A stretch of DNA of 64,000 nt from positions 1,364,001-1,428,000 of the forward strand of contig NZ_CP135996.1 in the NCBI RefSeq assembly GCF_029211325.2. Reading direction: 5' to 3'. Origin of the DNA: Caproicibacterium argilliputei (GTDB taxonomy: Bacteria > Bacillota > Clostridia > Oscillospirales > Acutalibacteraceae). Positions 16,284 through 24,294 of the stretch are shown piece by piece (positions within the stretch are counted from its first letter, which is position 1; the number at the start of each line of letters is the position of its first letter). The position numbers and the translations under genes were made by a program. The notes beneath the pieces are model-generated. The model was not told the origin of the DNA, did not search any database, and worked only from the letters and a program-made list of their open reading frames with translations.

Positions 16284-17759
16284 ATGACCATCCAAGAACT
16301 TCTGGAGAAGATGCCCTGCCGGACATCCGGCGATCTGCAGAAAACTGTAACAGGAATTACTTATGATTCGCGCAAAGTAAAGGCGGGCAGCGTGTTCGTC
16401 TGCTTGGTCGGCAGCCGGACAGACAGCCATGCTTTCGCCGCACAGGCAGCGGCAGATGGCGCCTGTGCGATTGTGACACAGCATGACATCGCGCCGGTAT
16501 CCTGTGCGGAAATACGTGTGAAGGACACCCGAGAAGCACTTGCACTGCTTTCTGCAGCGTGGTTTGGCCATCCGGCAAAGCAACTGAAAGTGATTGGCGT
16601 AACCGGAACAAAAGGCAAAACCACTTCTACGTATATGATTCATTCGATTCTGGAAGCGGCGGGCATCCCGACCGGCATTATCGGCACCATCGGTACTGTG
16701 GTTGGTTCACAGGTTATTAAAACGAACAATACCACACCGGAGTCGTATGATATCCAAAAGTTTATGCATATGATGGTGGAGGCCGGCTGCAAAGCCTGCG
16801 TGCTGGAGGCAAGTTCCATCGGTCTGCGTGACCACCGTGTCGATGGTTTTTCATTTGATATCGGTCTTTTTACCAATTTCAGCGAAGACCATATTGGCGG
16901 TTTGGAGCATAAGGATATGCAGGAATACATGGCCTGCAAAGCGCTGCTGTTTCAAAAATGCCGTCTGGGCATTATTAACGTGGATGATGCCAACTGGCAG
17001 GGGATTACGGCAGGGCACACCTGCACGCTTTCTACCTATGGTTTTCGGAAAGAAGCGCAGCTGCGCGCGGAAAATGACTGCCTGATTTCTAAGCCGGGAT
17101 ATCTCGGCGTTGGGTTTGATCTGTGCGGCAGTATGCGGGGTCATGTGCAGGTGGACATTTCCGGCAGATTTAATGTATACAACGCACTTGGCGCGGTTGC
17201 AGTCTGTCAGCAGTTCGGCGTGTCGCTTGCCGATGTTCGGAGAGGGCTGGACACCGTAAAAGTGAAGGGCCGTGTGGAGCCGGTTCCGGTGCCCGGCAAT
17301 TATACACTGCTGATTGATTATGCCCACAATGCTGTGAGTATGCAGAATATTCTGTCCACTTTGCGGGAGTACCATCCGCGCCGCTTGGTCTGCCTTTTTG
17401 GTGCGGGCGGAAACCGCCCGAAGCTGCGCCGCTACGAAATGGGGGAAATGAGCGGCAAGCTTGCCGATCTTTCTGTCATCACAGCTGACAATTCCCGTGA
17501 CGAAAATGTCATGGATATCCTGGCGGATATTGAAGTGGGTTTGCATAAAACAGTCGGCAAGTATGTGGTGATTCCTGACCGAAAGGAAGCCATCCGCTTC
17601 TGTTTGGACAATGCGCAGGAGGGGGATGTGATTGTGCTCGCCGGTAAAGGGCATGAGGACTATCAGGAAATCAAAGGTGTGAAATATCCCTTTGACGAGC
17701 GCGAGGTGGTTCGCGAAATTTTAATGGCAGAGGGGAAACTGCCTGCCGAGAGTCTTTGA
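16284..17759 (+). CDS. murE: UDP-MurNAc-tripeptide synthetase (MurE)
   Basis: Mur ligase that adds the third amino acid to UDP-MurNAc-L-Ala-D-Glu in the cytoplasm. The 491-residue protein has the N-terminal MurE domain (ITYDSRKVKAGSVFVC), the P-loop G-V-T-G-T-K-G-K-T-T, TTPES, E-A-S-S-I-G-L, and Y-M-A-C-K-A-L-L-F with the lysine that is carbamylated in the family. The C-terminal specificity loop reads TADNSRDEN, so the DNPR motif of diaminopimelate-adding enzymes has Ser for Pro, with Asp, Asn and Arg kept. mDAP is the best guess, but the third residue is not certain. ATG at 16284 follows GAGG; a GTG at 16275 would overlap it. Followed by murF. Confidence 0.92.
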   Translation: MTIQELLEKMPCRTSGDLQKTVTGITYDSRKVKAGSVFVCLVGSRTDSHAFAAQAAADGACAIVTQHDIAPVSCAEIRVKDTREALALLSAAWFGHPAKQLKVIGVTGTKGKTTSTYMIHSILEAAGIPTGIIGTIGTVVGSQVIKTNNTTPESYDIQKFMHMMVEAGCKACVLEASSIGLRDHRVDGFSFDIGLFTNFSEDHIGGLEHKDMQEYMACKALLFQKCRLGIINVDDANWQGITAGHTCTLSTYGFRKEAQLRAENDCLISKPGYLGVGFDLCGSMRGHVQVDISGRFNVYNALGAVAVCQQFGVSLADVRRGLDTVKVKGRVEPVPVPGNYTLLIDYAHNAVSMQNILSTLREYHPRRLVCLFGAGGNRPKLRRYEMGEMSGKLADLSVITADNSRDENVMDILADIEVGLHKTVGKYVVIPDRKEAIRFCLDNAQEGDVIVLAGKGHEDYQEIKGVKYPFDEREVVREILMAEGKLPAESL

Positions 17760-17853
17760 CAGCATTTGATTTGAAAAGCCGAGGTACGGAGTTTTCGTGC
17801 CTTTTTAAATCTGCAAATTGCAGAGATTGGAAAGGGTGTGTACACCAAAAGCC

Positions 17854-19224
17854 ATGCAGATTACAATTAAAGAAACGGCACGTATGTGTGGTGGAAAGCT
17901 GCTGTGCGGAGAGCCGCAGAAAATCATTTCCAGTGTATGTGTCGACAGCCGCCAGGCGCAGCCGGGTTCGCTGTTCGTTCCGCTGAAAGGGGAAAGGACA
18001 GACGCGCATATTTATATTCCGGCGGTCTTTACCGCCGGTGCCGCAGCTGCACTGACACAGGAGCCGGTGGATGGTACCACCGCGACGGGAGCGCTGATTT
18101 CTGTACCGGACACAGCAGAGGCCTTGCAGAAGCTGGCTGCCGCTTACCGCCGTCGCTTTACGGGCCCGGTTGTCGGCATTACCGGCAGCGTTGGAAAAAC
18201 GACAACGAAAGAAATGGTTGCCCTGGCTTTGTCTGCACGTTATCAGGTTATGAAAACGCAGGGCAATCAAAACAGCCAGGTGGGCGTTCCACTGACCATG
18301 TTTCAGCTGGAACCGCAGACAGAAGCTGCCGTGGTCGAAATGGGTATGAGCCAGTTCGGCGAAATGGCACGGCTTGCCAAAATTGCGGCGCCGCAGTTTG
18401 CGGTTTTGACGAATATCGGAGTGTCACATATTGAAAATCTGCATTCACAGGAAGCCATTTTGCGGGAAAAGCTGCATATCACAGATGGATTTGTTGCACA
18501 GTCGATTCTGGTTTTAAATGGTGATGACAAGTTGTTGGCAGGTTTGCGCGGAAAGACGCCGTTTCGGACAGTGTTTGTCGGCACACAGCCATGGTGCGAT
18601 TACCGGGCTGAAGCTGTCAGAAGCGAAAAGGGGGCTATGCACTTTGTTATGGCTTACCACGGCGGTCGGATTCCGGTTTCTCTGCCGGTGCTGGGGGCAC
18701 ATCAGGTGACGAACGCCCTGGCGGCTTTGGCGATTGCGGATGTTCTGCATGTGGAAGTTCCGGCAGCTGCAAAAGCGCTTTCCACTTATGAACCGCTTGC
18801 CATGCGCCAGCAGATTCACCAGGCTGGGCATATTACGGTGATCGATGATTCCTACAATGCAAGTCCCGATGCAATGCGCGGCGCGCTGAACGTATTGTGC
18901 AGTTTTCCGCACCGCCGGGTGGCGGTCCTTGCGGATATGCTGGAGCTGGGCAGTGTGTCACAGGAGGCACACCGGCACTGTGGGCAGTATGCCGCGAGAG
19001 CCGGTGTGGACGTGTTGGTCACCGTGGGAACGGAAGCAGCAACTCTTGCACAGGGGGCAGCTCAGGAACGGGCGGAGCTGCCTGTAAGAGTATGCCAAAC
19101 CAACGCACAGGCAATCGCGGCGCTCAAAGGGCTGCTGCACCCGGGAGATACGGTTTTGGTCAAAGGATCCCGCGGGATGCATACAGAGGAAATTGTATCC
19201 TGGCTGCTGGCAGAGAATTGCTGA
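17854..19224 (+). CDS. murF: UDP-MurNAc-tripeptide--D-Ala-D-Ala ligase (MurF)
   Basis: Adds D-Ala-D-Ala to the UDP-MurNAc-tripeptide, the last cytoplasmic step of the peptidoglycan precursor. The protein of about 456 residues has the N-terminal MurF domain (VCVDSRQAQPGSLFVPLKGERTD), P-loop G-I-T-G-S-V-G-K-T-T-T-K-E, T-Q-G-N-x-N-S-Q-V-G-V-P-L-T, V-V-E-M-G-M-S, and the D-D-S-Y-N-A-S-P-D-A-M segment diagnostic of MurF. The ATG at 17854 was chosen by homology of the first strand; an in-frame GTG/TTG 18-36 bases earlier cannot be excluded because the ribosome site (GGAAAGGGTG) is nearer to those. It follows murE by 94 bases. Confidence 0.95.
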   Translation: MQITIKETARMCGGKLLCGEPQKIISSVCVDSRQAQPGSLFVPLKGERTDAHIYIPAVFTAGAAAALTQEPVDGTTATGALISVPDTAEALQKLAAAYRRRFTGPVVGITGSVGKTTTKEMVALALSARYQVMKTQGNQNSQVGVPLTMFQLEPQTEAAVVEMGMSQFGEMARLAKIAAPQFAVLTNIGVSHIENLHSQEAILREKLHITDGFVAQSILVLNGDDKLLAGLRGKTPFRTVFVGTQPWCDYRAEAVRSEKGAMHFVMAYHGGRIPVSLPVLGAHQVTNALAALAIADVLHVEVPAAAKALSTYEPLAMRQQIHQAGHITVIDDSYNASPDAMRGALNVLCSFPHRRVAVLADMLELGSVSQEAHRHCGQYAARAGVDVLVTVGTEAATLAQGAAQERAELPVRVCQTNAQAIAALKGLLHPGDTVLVKGSRGMHTEEIVSWLLAENC

Positions 19225-19364
19225 AGCGGTACACACAGAAAATGGAACCGGGCATAGCTTGCATATTGCAGAGGAATCTGTTACTCTGAATGGAAGGGAC
19301 ACATTTGGAACAAACGGATTTGTGGAACCGCCTACACAATTTTCAAAGGAGGGATGATCATCCG

Positions 19365-19637
19365 ATGAAAAAAAGCCAAATCGCTCTATCTGCTCTGTCT
19401 TCATCCCTGCTGCTGTCGTTTTCCTTGCTGCCGGCAGCAGGGGTCTGCGCGGCTGCCGATGCTGCCCAGCAAACAGGAAGCGCCTCTGCCGGAATGTTGG
19501 GATTTGCCATTGTGCTGCTCAGCGCGGCACTGTCCAGCGCGATTGTGTTTTTCGTAATCCGCCACAGCAAACAGGGAACGCTGCCGGTAGCACTGGGTTC
19601 CGAGCGCAGCCGGGCGGCGGGCGTTATTATGAAATAA
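19365..19637 (+). CDS. Small exported membrane protein, unknown
   Basis: A 90-residue protein with a cleavable-looking signal peptide (MKKSQIALSALSSSLLLSFS ... AGVCAA), a short A/G/S/Q-rich linker, one transmembrane helix (about residues 44-65) and a basic tail with R-H-S-K. The ATG is preceded by AAAGGAGGG ten bases upstream, which supports translation. It sits between murF and a terminator, so it may belong to the mur transcript. I do not recognise the family. Confidence 0.6.
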   Translation: MKKSQIALSALSSSLLLSFSLLPAAGVCAAADAAQQTGSASAGMLGFAIVLLSAALSSAIVFFVIRHSKQGTLPVALGSERSRAAGVIMK

Positions 19638-19665
19638 AAATAGAAATTTATACAAATTTTTAGGA

Positions 19666-19696
19666 AGTCCTGTCTGTGCAGACAGGACTTTTTTTA
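19666..19696 (+). terminator. Rho-independent terminator of the mur gene run
   Basis: AGTCCTGTCT-GTGC-AGACAGGACT followed by T7. Perfect ten-base stem 28 bases after the small membrane protein gene. Confidence 0.9.
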
Positions 19697-19854
19697 TGTA
19701 GTTTTTGGAGAAAAGATTAAGGAATTTTTCCGGGCCGCACGCTCTGTGTGTTGTGGTTTTTATCCGCGCCAGATAGTGCCGACAGACTATAGAATTCCCA
19801 ATTTAAAACGCAACTCCACGTGGAAAGGTAACGAAGCGGCGAGGAGGTGCGCTT

Positions 19855-20910
19855 ATGAAACATCATTTTCAAATACGGCAGGCAGCTGCGGCTTTTCTAC
19901 TTGCGGTTTTGCTTGGGGGAGTCACAGCCGGTGCGGCAGAGCCGACTGTCAAATCGGTCAGTACGGGAGAAGCGCGAATGGTTGTGCCCTGCGGCACGCC
20001 CTTTGGTATTAAAATTTTTACAAACGGTGTAGTGGTGGTCGGCACTGCAGATTTGGAAACGGGTGCGGGGGTCGTCAATCCCGCACGAGAGGCCGACATC
20101 CGCACTGGGGACATCATTGTGTCCGTAGACGGCAAGGCAATAACCAGTAACGAGCAGCTCTCTCATACAATTTTGAGCTGCAGTGGGCGTTCTTTAACGC
20201 TTGGGGTGGTGCGCAACGGTCAAAAGCTTTTGGCAAAACTTTCGCCTGTGCAGAGTACGGGATGTTATCGTGCGGGTCTTTGGGTGCGCGACAGTGCTGC
20301 CGGAGTCGGCACTTTAACGTATTATGACCCGCAGAACGGAACTTTCGCGGGTCTTGGCCATGGCATTACAGATCCGGACACAAACGAGCTTATCCCATTT
20401 GGATGCGGAGATGTTGTTCCTGTTACCATTTCTGGAATTCAAAAAGGGGTGCAGGGTGTGCCGGGGGAATTGCAGGGATACTTCGACTCGGATATTCCAG
20501 CCGGCACGCTCTATGCCAACAGCTTGCAAGGTGTGTTTGGAACGCTCAACCATGCTCCGCAGGGGCGGGCAGTCCCGGTTTGCCCGGCGGAACAGGTGAA
20601 AACCGGTCCGGCTGAAATCCTTTGTACCATCGACGGGAAAACACCTAAAACGTATCAAGCTGAGATTGAACTGCTGAATACGCGGGTGTCACAAAGCAAA
20701 AACATGATTTTGCACGTTACCGATACGCAGCTGATTCAGAAAACTGGCGGAATCGTGCAGGGGATGAGCGGCAGCCCTATTTTACAAAATGGAAAACTGG
20801 TGGGCGCTGTCACCCATGTTTTTGTGAATGACCCGACTAGAGGATATGGAATTTTAGCAGATCATATGCTGACAGGAGCGGCGGAAGCGGCACAAAAAGC
20901 GGCTTCTTAA
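19855..20910 (+). CDS. spoIVB: SpoIVB-type S55 serine peptidase
   Basis: Sporulation protease with a PDZ domain; in Bacillus it is secreted from the forespore and starts activation of pro-SigK. The 351-residue protein has an N-terminal signal anchor (residues 8-27), a PDZ domain (about 70-125, READIRTGDIIVSVDGK), and an S55 peptidase domain with the His loop G-L-G-H-G-I-T-D-P-D and nucleophile serine in V-Q-G-M-S-G-S-P-I. It is shorter than B. subtilis SpoIVB (about 425 residues), mostly at the N-terminus. Its place directly before spo0A is the classic spoIVB-spo0A order. ATG follows GAGGAGGTG. Confidence 0.93.
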   Translation: MKHHFQIRQAAAAFLLAVLLGGVTAGAAEPTVKSVSTGEARMVVPCGTPFGIKIFTNGVVVVGTADLETGAGVVNPAREADIRTGDIIVSVDGKAITSNEQLSHTILSCSGRSLTLGVVRNGQKLLAKLSPVQSTGCYRAGLWVRDSAAGVGTLTYYDPQNGTFAGLGHGITDPDTNELIPFGCGDVVPVTISGIQKGVQGVPGELQGYFDSDIPAGTLYANSLQGVFGTLNHAPQGRAVPVCPAEQVKTGPAEILCTIDGKTPKTYQAEIELLNTRVSQSKNMILHVTDTQLIQKTGGIVQGMSGSPILQNGKLVGAVTHVFVNDPTRGYGILADHMLTGAAEAAQKAAS

Positions 20911-20961
20911 CGTGTGTTCTCAATATTTTGCCTCTTTATAAAAAAAAATTCAAGAAACCTA

Positions 20962-20990
20962 TTGCTATCTTTGGTAATATATGGTAATAT
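20962..20990 (+). promoter_or_regulatory. Sigma-A-type promoter for spo0A
   Basis: TTGCTA (20962-20967), 17-base spacer, TATAAT-like TAATAT (20985-20990), 31 bases before the ATG at 21022. The spacer and -10 contain a direct repeat of TGGTAATATA. No spo0A-type SigH promoter was recognised. Confidence 0.55.
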
Positions 20991-21021
20991 AATGGTGCAA
21001 AAAATCTTAGGGGGACTAAAT

Positions 21022-21774
21022 ATGGAGAACGTAAAGCTCATGATTGCAAATGACAATCCCGAATATCAGCGTGAGAACAACCAGATCTTCGAGGAAAGCG
21101 GCTTTTCGGTCGTTTACACGGCGAAAGACGGCACTTCCCTGCTGGAAGCCATTGAAGCGCAGCGTCCAGATGCTGTACTGGCACCCATCTTCATGCCCGG
21201 TCTGGATGCCGTGGGAGTCCTCAATGCGCTTCAGGAGCACCGCATTGTCAAAATTCCGGCATTCGTGGTGGAAAGCAACTTTACCAGCCCGACTTTAGAG
21301 CGCGAGGTTTTATCTTCCGGCGCCTGCTACCTTGCTGTGCAGCCTTATGAAACTGTACAGCTGGCCAAACGCATCCGGCAGCTGCTAACCATGGACAATC
21401 CGGCGGTACCCTGCCAAGAAACTCTGGAAGTGCAGGTAACAGAAATTCTGCATCAAATTGGCGTTCCGGCACACATCAAAGGCTATCATTATCTGCGCGA
21501 TTCCATTTTAATGGCCATTGAAGATCCAGACATCATCAATGCGGTGACCAAGCAGCTGTATCCCGGTGTGGCTAAAAAGTACGAAACCACACCGTCCCGC
21601 GTGGAACGTGCCATTCGCCACGCCATTGAAGTGGCGTGGGACCGGGGGGATGTGGACATATTAAATTCGTACTTTGGCTATACCATCCATAACACACGCG
21701 GCAAGCCGACAAATTCGGAGTTCATCGCCATGATTTCCGACCGTCTGCGCTTGCACATGAAGACCGCAGGGTAA
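21022..21774 (+). CDS. spo0A: Spo0A with a degenerate receiver domain
   Basis: Master sporulation regulator homologue, 250 residues. The C-terminal domain (about 135-250) is canonical: I-G-V-P-A-H-I-K-G-Y-x-Y-L-R, the S-R-V-E-R-A-I-R-H-A-I-E-V-A-W recognition helix and K-P-T-N-S-E-F-I-A-M. The receiver keeps the fold but has lost its chemistry: A-P-I-F-M-P-G-L-D puts proline (P55) where the phosphoacceptor Asp of the L-D-I-x-M-P motif belongs, A-N-D-N (residues 9-12) has one of the two acidic residues changed, and the K-P of the active site is Q107-P108. It cannot be phosphorylated at the usual site. The reading frame is intact, so this is not simple decay. Start ATG behind AGGGGGA. A second, normal Spo0A may exist elsewhere. 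Confidence 0.93.
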   Translation: MENVKLMIANDNPEYQRENNQIFEESGFSVVYTAKDGTSLLEAIEAQRPDAVLAPIFMPGLDAVGVLNALQEHRIVKIPAFVVESNFTSPTLEREVLSSGACYLAVQPYETVQLAKRIRQLLTMDNPAVPCQETLEVQVTEILHQIGVPAHIKGYHYLRDSILMAIEDPDIINAVTKQLYPGVAKKYETTPSRVERAIRHAIEVAWDRGDVDILNSYFGYTIHNTRGKPTNSEFIAMISDRLRLHMKTAG

Positions 21775-21850
21775 GAAGCATCCGCAAAATTCCATGTTTT
21801 TATACAGCTAGCCACTGTAATTAAAAGTTTTAATTTTTTAGTCTACTCAT

Positions 21851-21902
21851 CCCATAAAGTCAGGCAGATGCATCCTCTGCCTGACTTTATGGGAATTTTT
21901 TT
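21851..21902 (+). terminator. Rho-independent terminator after spo0A
   Basis: CCCATAAAGTCAGGCAG pairs perfectly with CTGCCTGACTTTATGGG (17 bp) and is followed by AATTTTTTT. It lies 77 bases after the stop; no gene is seen in the gap. It marks the upstream edge of an AT-rich islet. Confidence 0.9.
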
Positions 21903-21995
21903 AGACAAAGATTTTTCTGATTCATTCTATTTTCAATTTTGTTACTTATTTGAAACAAACTGTAATCAATTGTAAATACATTTCCCTGTATTATG

Positions 21996-22004
21996 TGATA
22001 TAAT
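21996..22004 (+). promoter_or_regulatory. Extended -10 promoter for the secreted-protein gene
   Basis: TGATATAAT (TG-n-TATAAT). A TTGTAA at 21970 is too far (23 bases) to serve as a -35. Transcription would begin near 22011 and give a leader of about 110 bases before the ATG at 22121. Confidence 0.5.
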
Positions 22005-22010
22005 AAAGAA

Positions 22011-22120
22011 AATTAAACATTATTTAAAAGGGTGGGCCAAATGGGCTGATTAAATCCGGCAAAGTGCCGGGAGTGTAACTGTGCATTATTGTTTTGAAAA
22101 AATCAAGGAGGAACATTAAA
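22011..22120 (+). promoter_or_regulatory. Structured 5' leader, class unknown
   Basis: Between the -10 box and the ATG at 22121 lies a G-rich stretch in an otherwise AT-rich region. It holds two TGGGC repeats with a small GCC-AAAT-GGC hairpin (about 22032-22048) and a stronger CCGGCA-AAG-TGCCGG stem-loop at 22058-22072, then GAGTGTAACTGTGC. The shape suggests a riboswitch or structured leader, but it does not match the c-di-GMP, cobalamin, purine, glycine, THF, ZTP, SAM or guanidine consensus sequences I know. The ribosome site AAGGAGG follows at about 22105-22111. Confidence 0.4.
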
Positions 22121-22927
22121 ATGAAAAAAAGTAAAAAAACAGTATCACTTTCGCTTCTTGTAGCTTGTATTGCCACTCAGCTTGCTTTCCCTGTAAATGT
22201 ATTTGCAACTCAAATTGCTCCAGATACAGGCACATCCAGTGCAACTGTTCAGACGGAAATTCCAGACAGAATGGAACCCGATACAATCATTCGATACACT
22301 TCTCCGACACAATACATAATTGTACAGGGCGGGAGCTGCGATGAAACAGCGCAGAAAGAGCTGAATGCCCTTTTGGCAGAGAAGCAGAAGTACCTTAATG
22401 AGCATCAGCAAGAGATTCAAGACGGTTCATTGACGATCATTAAGAGTCCAACGCCTGTTGCGGGAATGGTAGTAAAGTATGACGGTGAGGGGTATCAAAA
22501 AGAGATCACACCGGATACAGAGAACCATGCGGTAAACGACAGCAAAGTCTCACTTTCAGCATACCGTGGGCATTATGCAGCAAATGGAAACTATTCGTGG
22601 GGAAGTCACTCAAACAGGATGAAGATAACTAGCTCTACTGTGTCAGGCTCCGGTCGATTCACCAATTTCACGGATACGATTGGTGACCACAACAACTACC
22701 TAAAAAAAGGTGACGTTGCAACAAAGGGCGCATATGATAATCCGCCAAGTGAGACTGCCGTTACATGCACAGCAAATAGGAAGACCGTTAAAATGTATAA
22801 AAACGACAATGGAGGTCTCCCAGATGCGTGCCTTGACATTTGGAAGTATGGCACAGAATATTTTGGTGTAACCTGGCATAGTTATGTGTCTATCGATCAT
22901 TCTTCGTTCAGCCATCCTAAGGCATAA
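22121..22927 (+). CDS. Secreted protein of unknown function
   Basis: A 268-residue protein with a clear signal peptide (MKKSKKTVSLSLLVACIATQ ... NVFAT). The mature part has no family I recognise. It contains a Q/E/K-rich helix (about 75-105) and, from about 145 on, a G/N/S/H-rich beta-like region with SAYRGHYAANGNYSWGSH, TNFTDTIGDHNNYL and a C-terminal WKYGTEYFGVTWHSY with several aromatic and His residues. ATG at 22121 behind AAGGAGG. Base composition is AT-richer than the flanking housekeeping genes. It is followed by a terminator-like hairpin and a lipoprotein gene. Possible toxin, bacteriocin-like or surface protein; none is shown. Confidence 0.8.
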   Translation: MKKSKKTVSLSLLVACIATQLAFPVNVFATQIAPDTGTSSATVQTEIPDRMEPDTIIRYTSPTQYIIVQGGSCDETAQKELNALLAEKQKYLNEHQQEIQDGSLTIIKSPTPVAGMVVKYDGEGYQKEITPDTENHAVNDSKVSLSAYRGHYAANGNYSWGSHSNRMKITSSTVSGSGRFTNFTDTIGDHNNYLKKGDVATKGAYDNPPSETAVTCTANRKTVKMYKNDNGGLPDACLDIWKYGTEYFGVTWHSYVSIDHSSFSHPKA

Positions 22928-22942
22928 TACGTTTTGATTCAG

Positions 22943-22978
22943 CATCATGCACAGATTTTTGTGTGCATGATGTTTTTT
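22943..22978 (+). terminator. Rho-independent terminator or attenuator between islet genes
   Basis: CATCATGCACA (22943-22953) pairs perfectly with TGTGCATGATG (22962-22972) and T6 follows. The ribosome site AAAGGAGAG of the next gene begins right after the T run, so the hairpin both ends the first gene and may limit read-through into the second. Confidence 0.8.
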
Positions 22979-22993
22979 AAAGGAGAGAAAACC

Positions 22994-24118
22994 ATGAAAA
23001 AAGAGAAAGCACTTGCGGTGATGACAACGGTTTTCATATTCATTGGGTTTGTCGGGTGCAGGGACAGCCAGACAGTGAACAGTGCGGTGTCGAAACCGAT
23101 GTCCGCTGTTTCGACCAACAGTACAAAAGAGAATAGTATTGCCAACAGTCAGCCCGCGAAAGCGGCACAAAACGGATACATTTCCTTTGCAATGACGAGT
23201 TATGATGACCCGGATAACAAGGACGGCTCGATGACGATCCACGTTTTCTGTTACGACTTTACAGCGCAGAAAGCGACGGAAGTTACAAAAGTGCCGTATA
23301 CGTCCCAATACCCGTTAGCGGTATACAGCAAAGAGGATAATTGTGTTTATTATTCTGCGCAAAGCACGGATAAGGGGAATAGAGGTGACCAATTATTTTC
23401 CTATAATCTCAGCACCAAGAAAACGGTGGAGTATACGCACGATTTGTCAGCAATTAATGATATTATCCCTTACAAAGATACGATTTATTTGTCAGCGATG
23501 AAAAGCAAAACTCATAACGTAGCACCCATCCTCATCAGTAAAACCAGTAAGATAGAAACGGCGGTTCATACAGGTTTTGAAGATCCACATGTTGAAAAAA
23601 TTGCATATGACCCTTATGCTCACAAGGTATATGCTGCATGTCAGTCTGATAATGCAGAATGGATTTTAATGGATAAATTCAACATGAGTGCCGAAGAAAC
23701 GAAAAAAAAGAATAATTATATGTATGAACATTCAAATACTCATATTAGCGCTGTGGATTTAGATCGGTCATTGTCAAGTCAGATATTTGCATTAAAAAAA
23801 GATCTTATTTATCGAATGGCTGCACATGGAAACCAAATTTACTATGTATCAGGAAAAGATGATATGGAAAGCGCTGCAAGCGAAACCATTCGTCAATATA
23901 ACATCCAGACAAAGCAGACTACCACTCCTATACGAATTGGGAAAAAGGGAGATACCGCAGATACGATTTGCTACAGCCAAGACGGAAGCAAGGCTTATTT
24001 TTTGCGGCAGGACCCGCGTGACCTGGTAGAGTATGACATGAAGACCAAAGAGATAAAAGAATTGTTTTCCTGTGACCCAAACCAAAGCTATATCAACAAT
24101 TTTATGTTGTTTGCGTAA
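22994..24118 (+). CDS. Lipoprotein, beta-propeller-like, unknown role
   Basis: A 374-residue predicted lipoprotein. The signal segment ends in I-G-F-V-G-C, with C22 as the lipidated cysteine, followed by a S/T/N/Q-rich linker to about residue 55. The rest shows repeated short blocks of a strand, a turn and Y-Y-S/Y-V-S (CVYYSAQSTDKGN, TIYLSAMKS, QIYYVSGKDDMES, KAYFLRQDPRDL) as in WD40/DUF5050-type propellers. ATG at 22994 behind AAAGGAGAG. AT-rich like the secreted-protein gene upstream. No binding partner can be named. The IS3 element lies 94 bases downstream. Confidence 0.8.
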   Translation: MKKEKALAVMTTVFIFIGFVGCRDSQTVNSAVSKPMSAVSTNSTKENSIANSQPAKAAQNGYISFAMTSYDDPDNKDGSMTIHVFCYDFTAQKATEVTKVPYTSQYPLAVYSKEDNCVYYSAQSTDKGNRGDQLFSYNLSTKKTVEYTHDLSAINDIIPYKDTIYLSAMKSKTHNVAPILISKTSKIETAVHTGFEDPHVEKIAYDPYAHKVYAACQSDNAEWILMDKFNMSAEETKKKNNYMYEHSNTHISAVDLDRSLSSQIFALKKDLIYRMAAHGNQIYYVSGKDDMESAASETIRQYNIQTKQTTTPIRIGKKGDTADTICYSQDGSKAYFLRQDPRDLVEYDMKTKEIKELFSCDPNQSYINNFMLFA

Positions 24119-24163
24119 AACATACCCTTGCAGGTTCGACTGCAATAATCCTGTTTCAATGGC

Positions 24164-24183
24164 GAAACGTTAGTTTCCTTTTT
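24164..24183 (+). terminator. Weak terminator after the lipoprotein gene
   Basis: GAAAC-GTTA-GTTTC, five-base stem, followed by CTTTTTT. Weak but placed 45 bases after the stop. Confidence 0.4.
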
Positions 24184-24294
24184 GGGAGGGCTCTTTCAGC
24201 GGTTCAGTTCAGGTTGAACTGCCCCAGTAAAAACGGACATTGCAAAAAAGCCTCCCATCGTAGGATAATTAAACTACGAAGGGAGGCAATTTTT

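Noticed and set aside
21022..21774. Calling spo0A a pseudogene
   Set aside because: The frame is intact, the DNA-binding domain is well conserved, and promoter and ribosome site are normal; only the receiver chemistry is lost.
22011..22090. Assigning the leader to the c-di-GMP-I or another named riboswitch class
   Set aside because: The core motifs (for example G-G-C-A-A-A with the A-C-G-C-A-A-A-G-C block) are absent, so no class is claimed.
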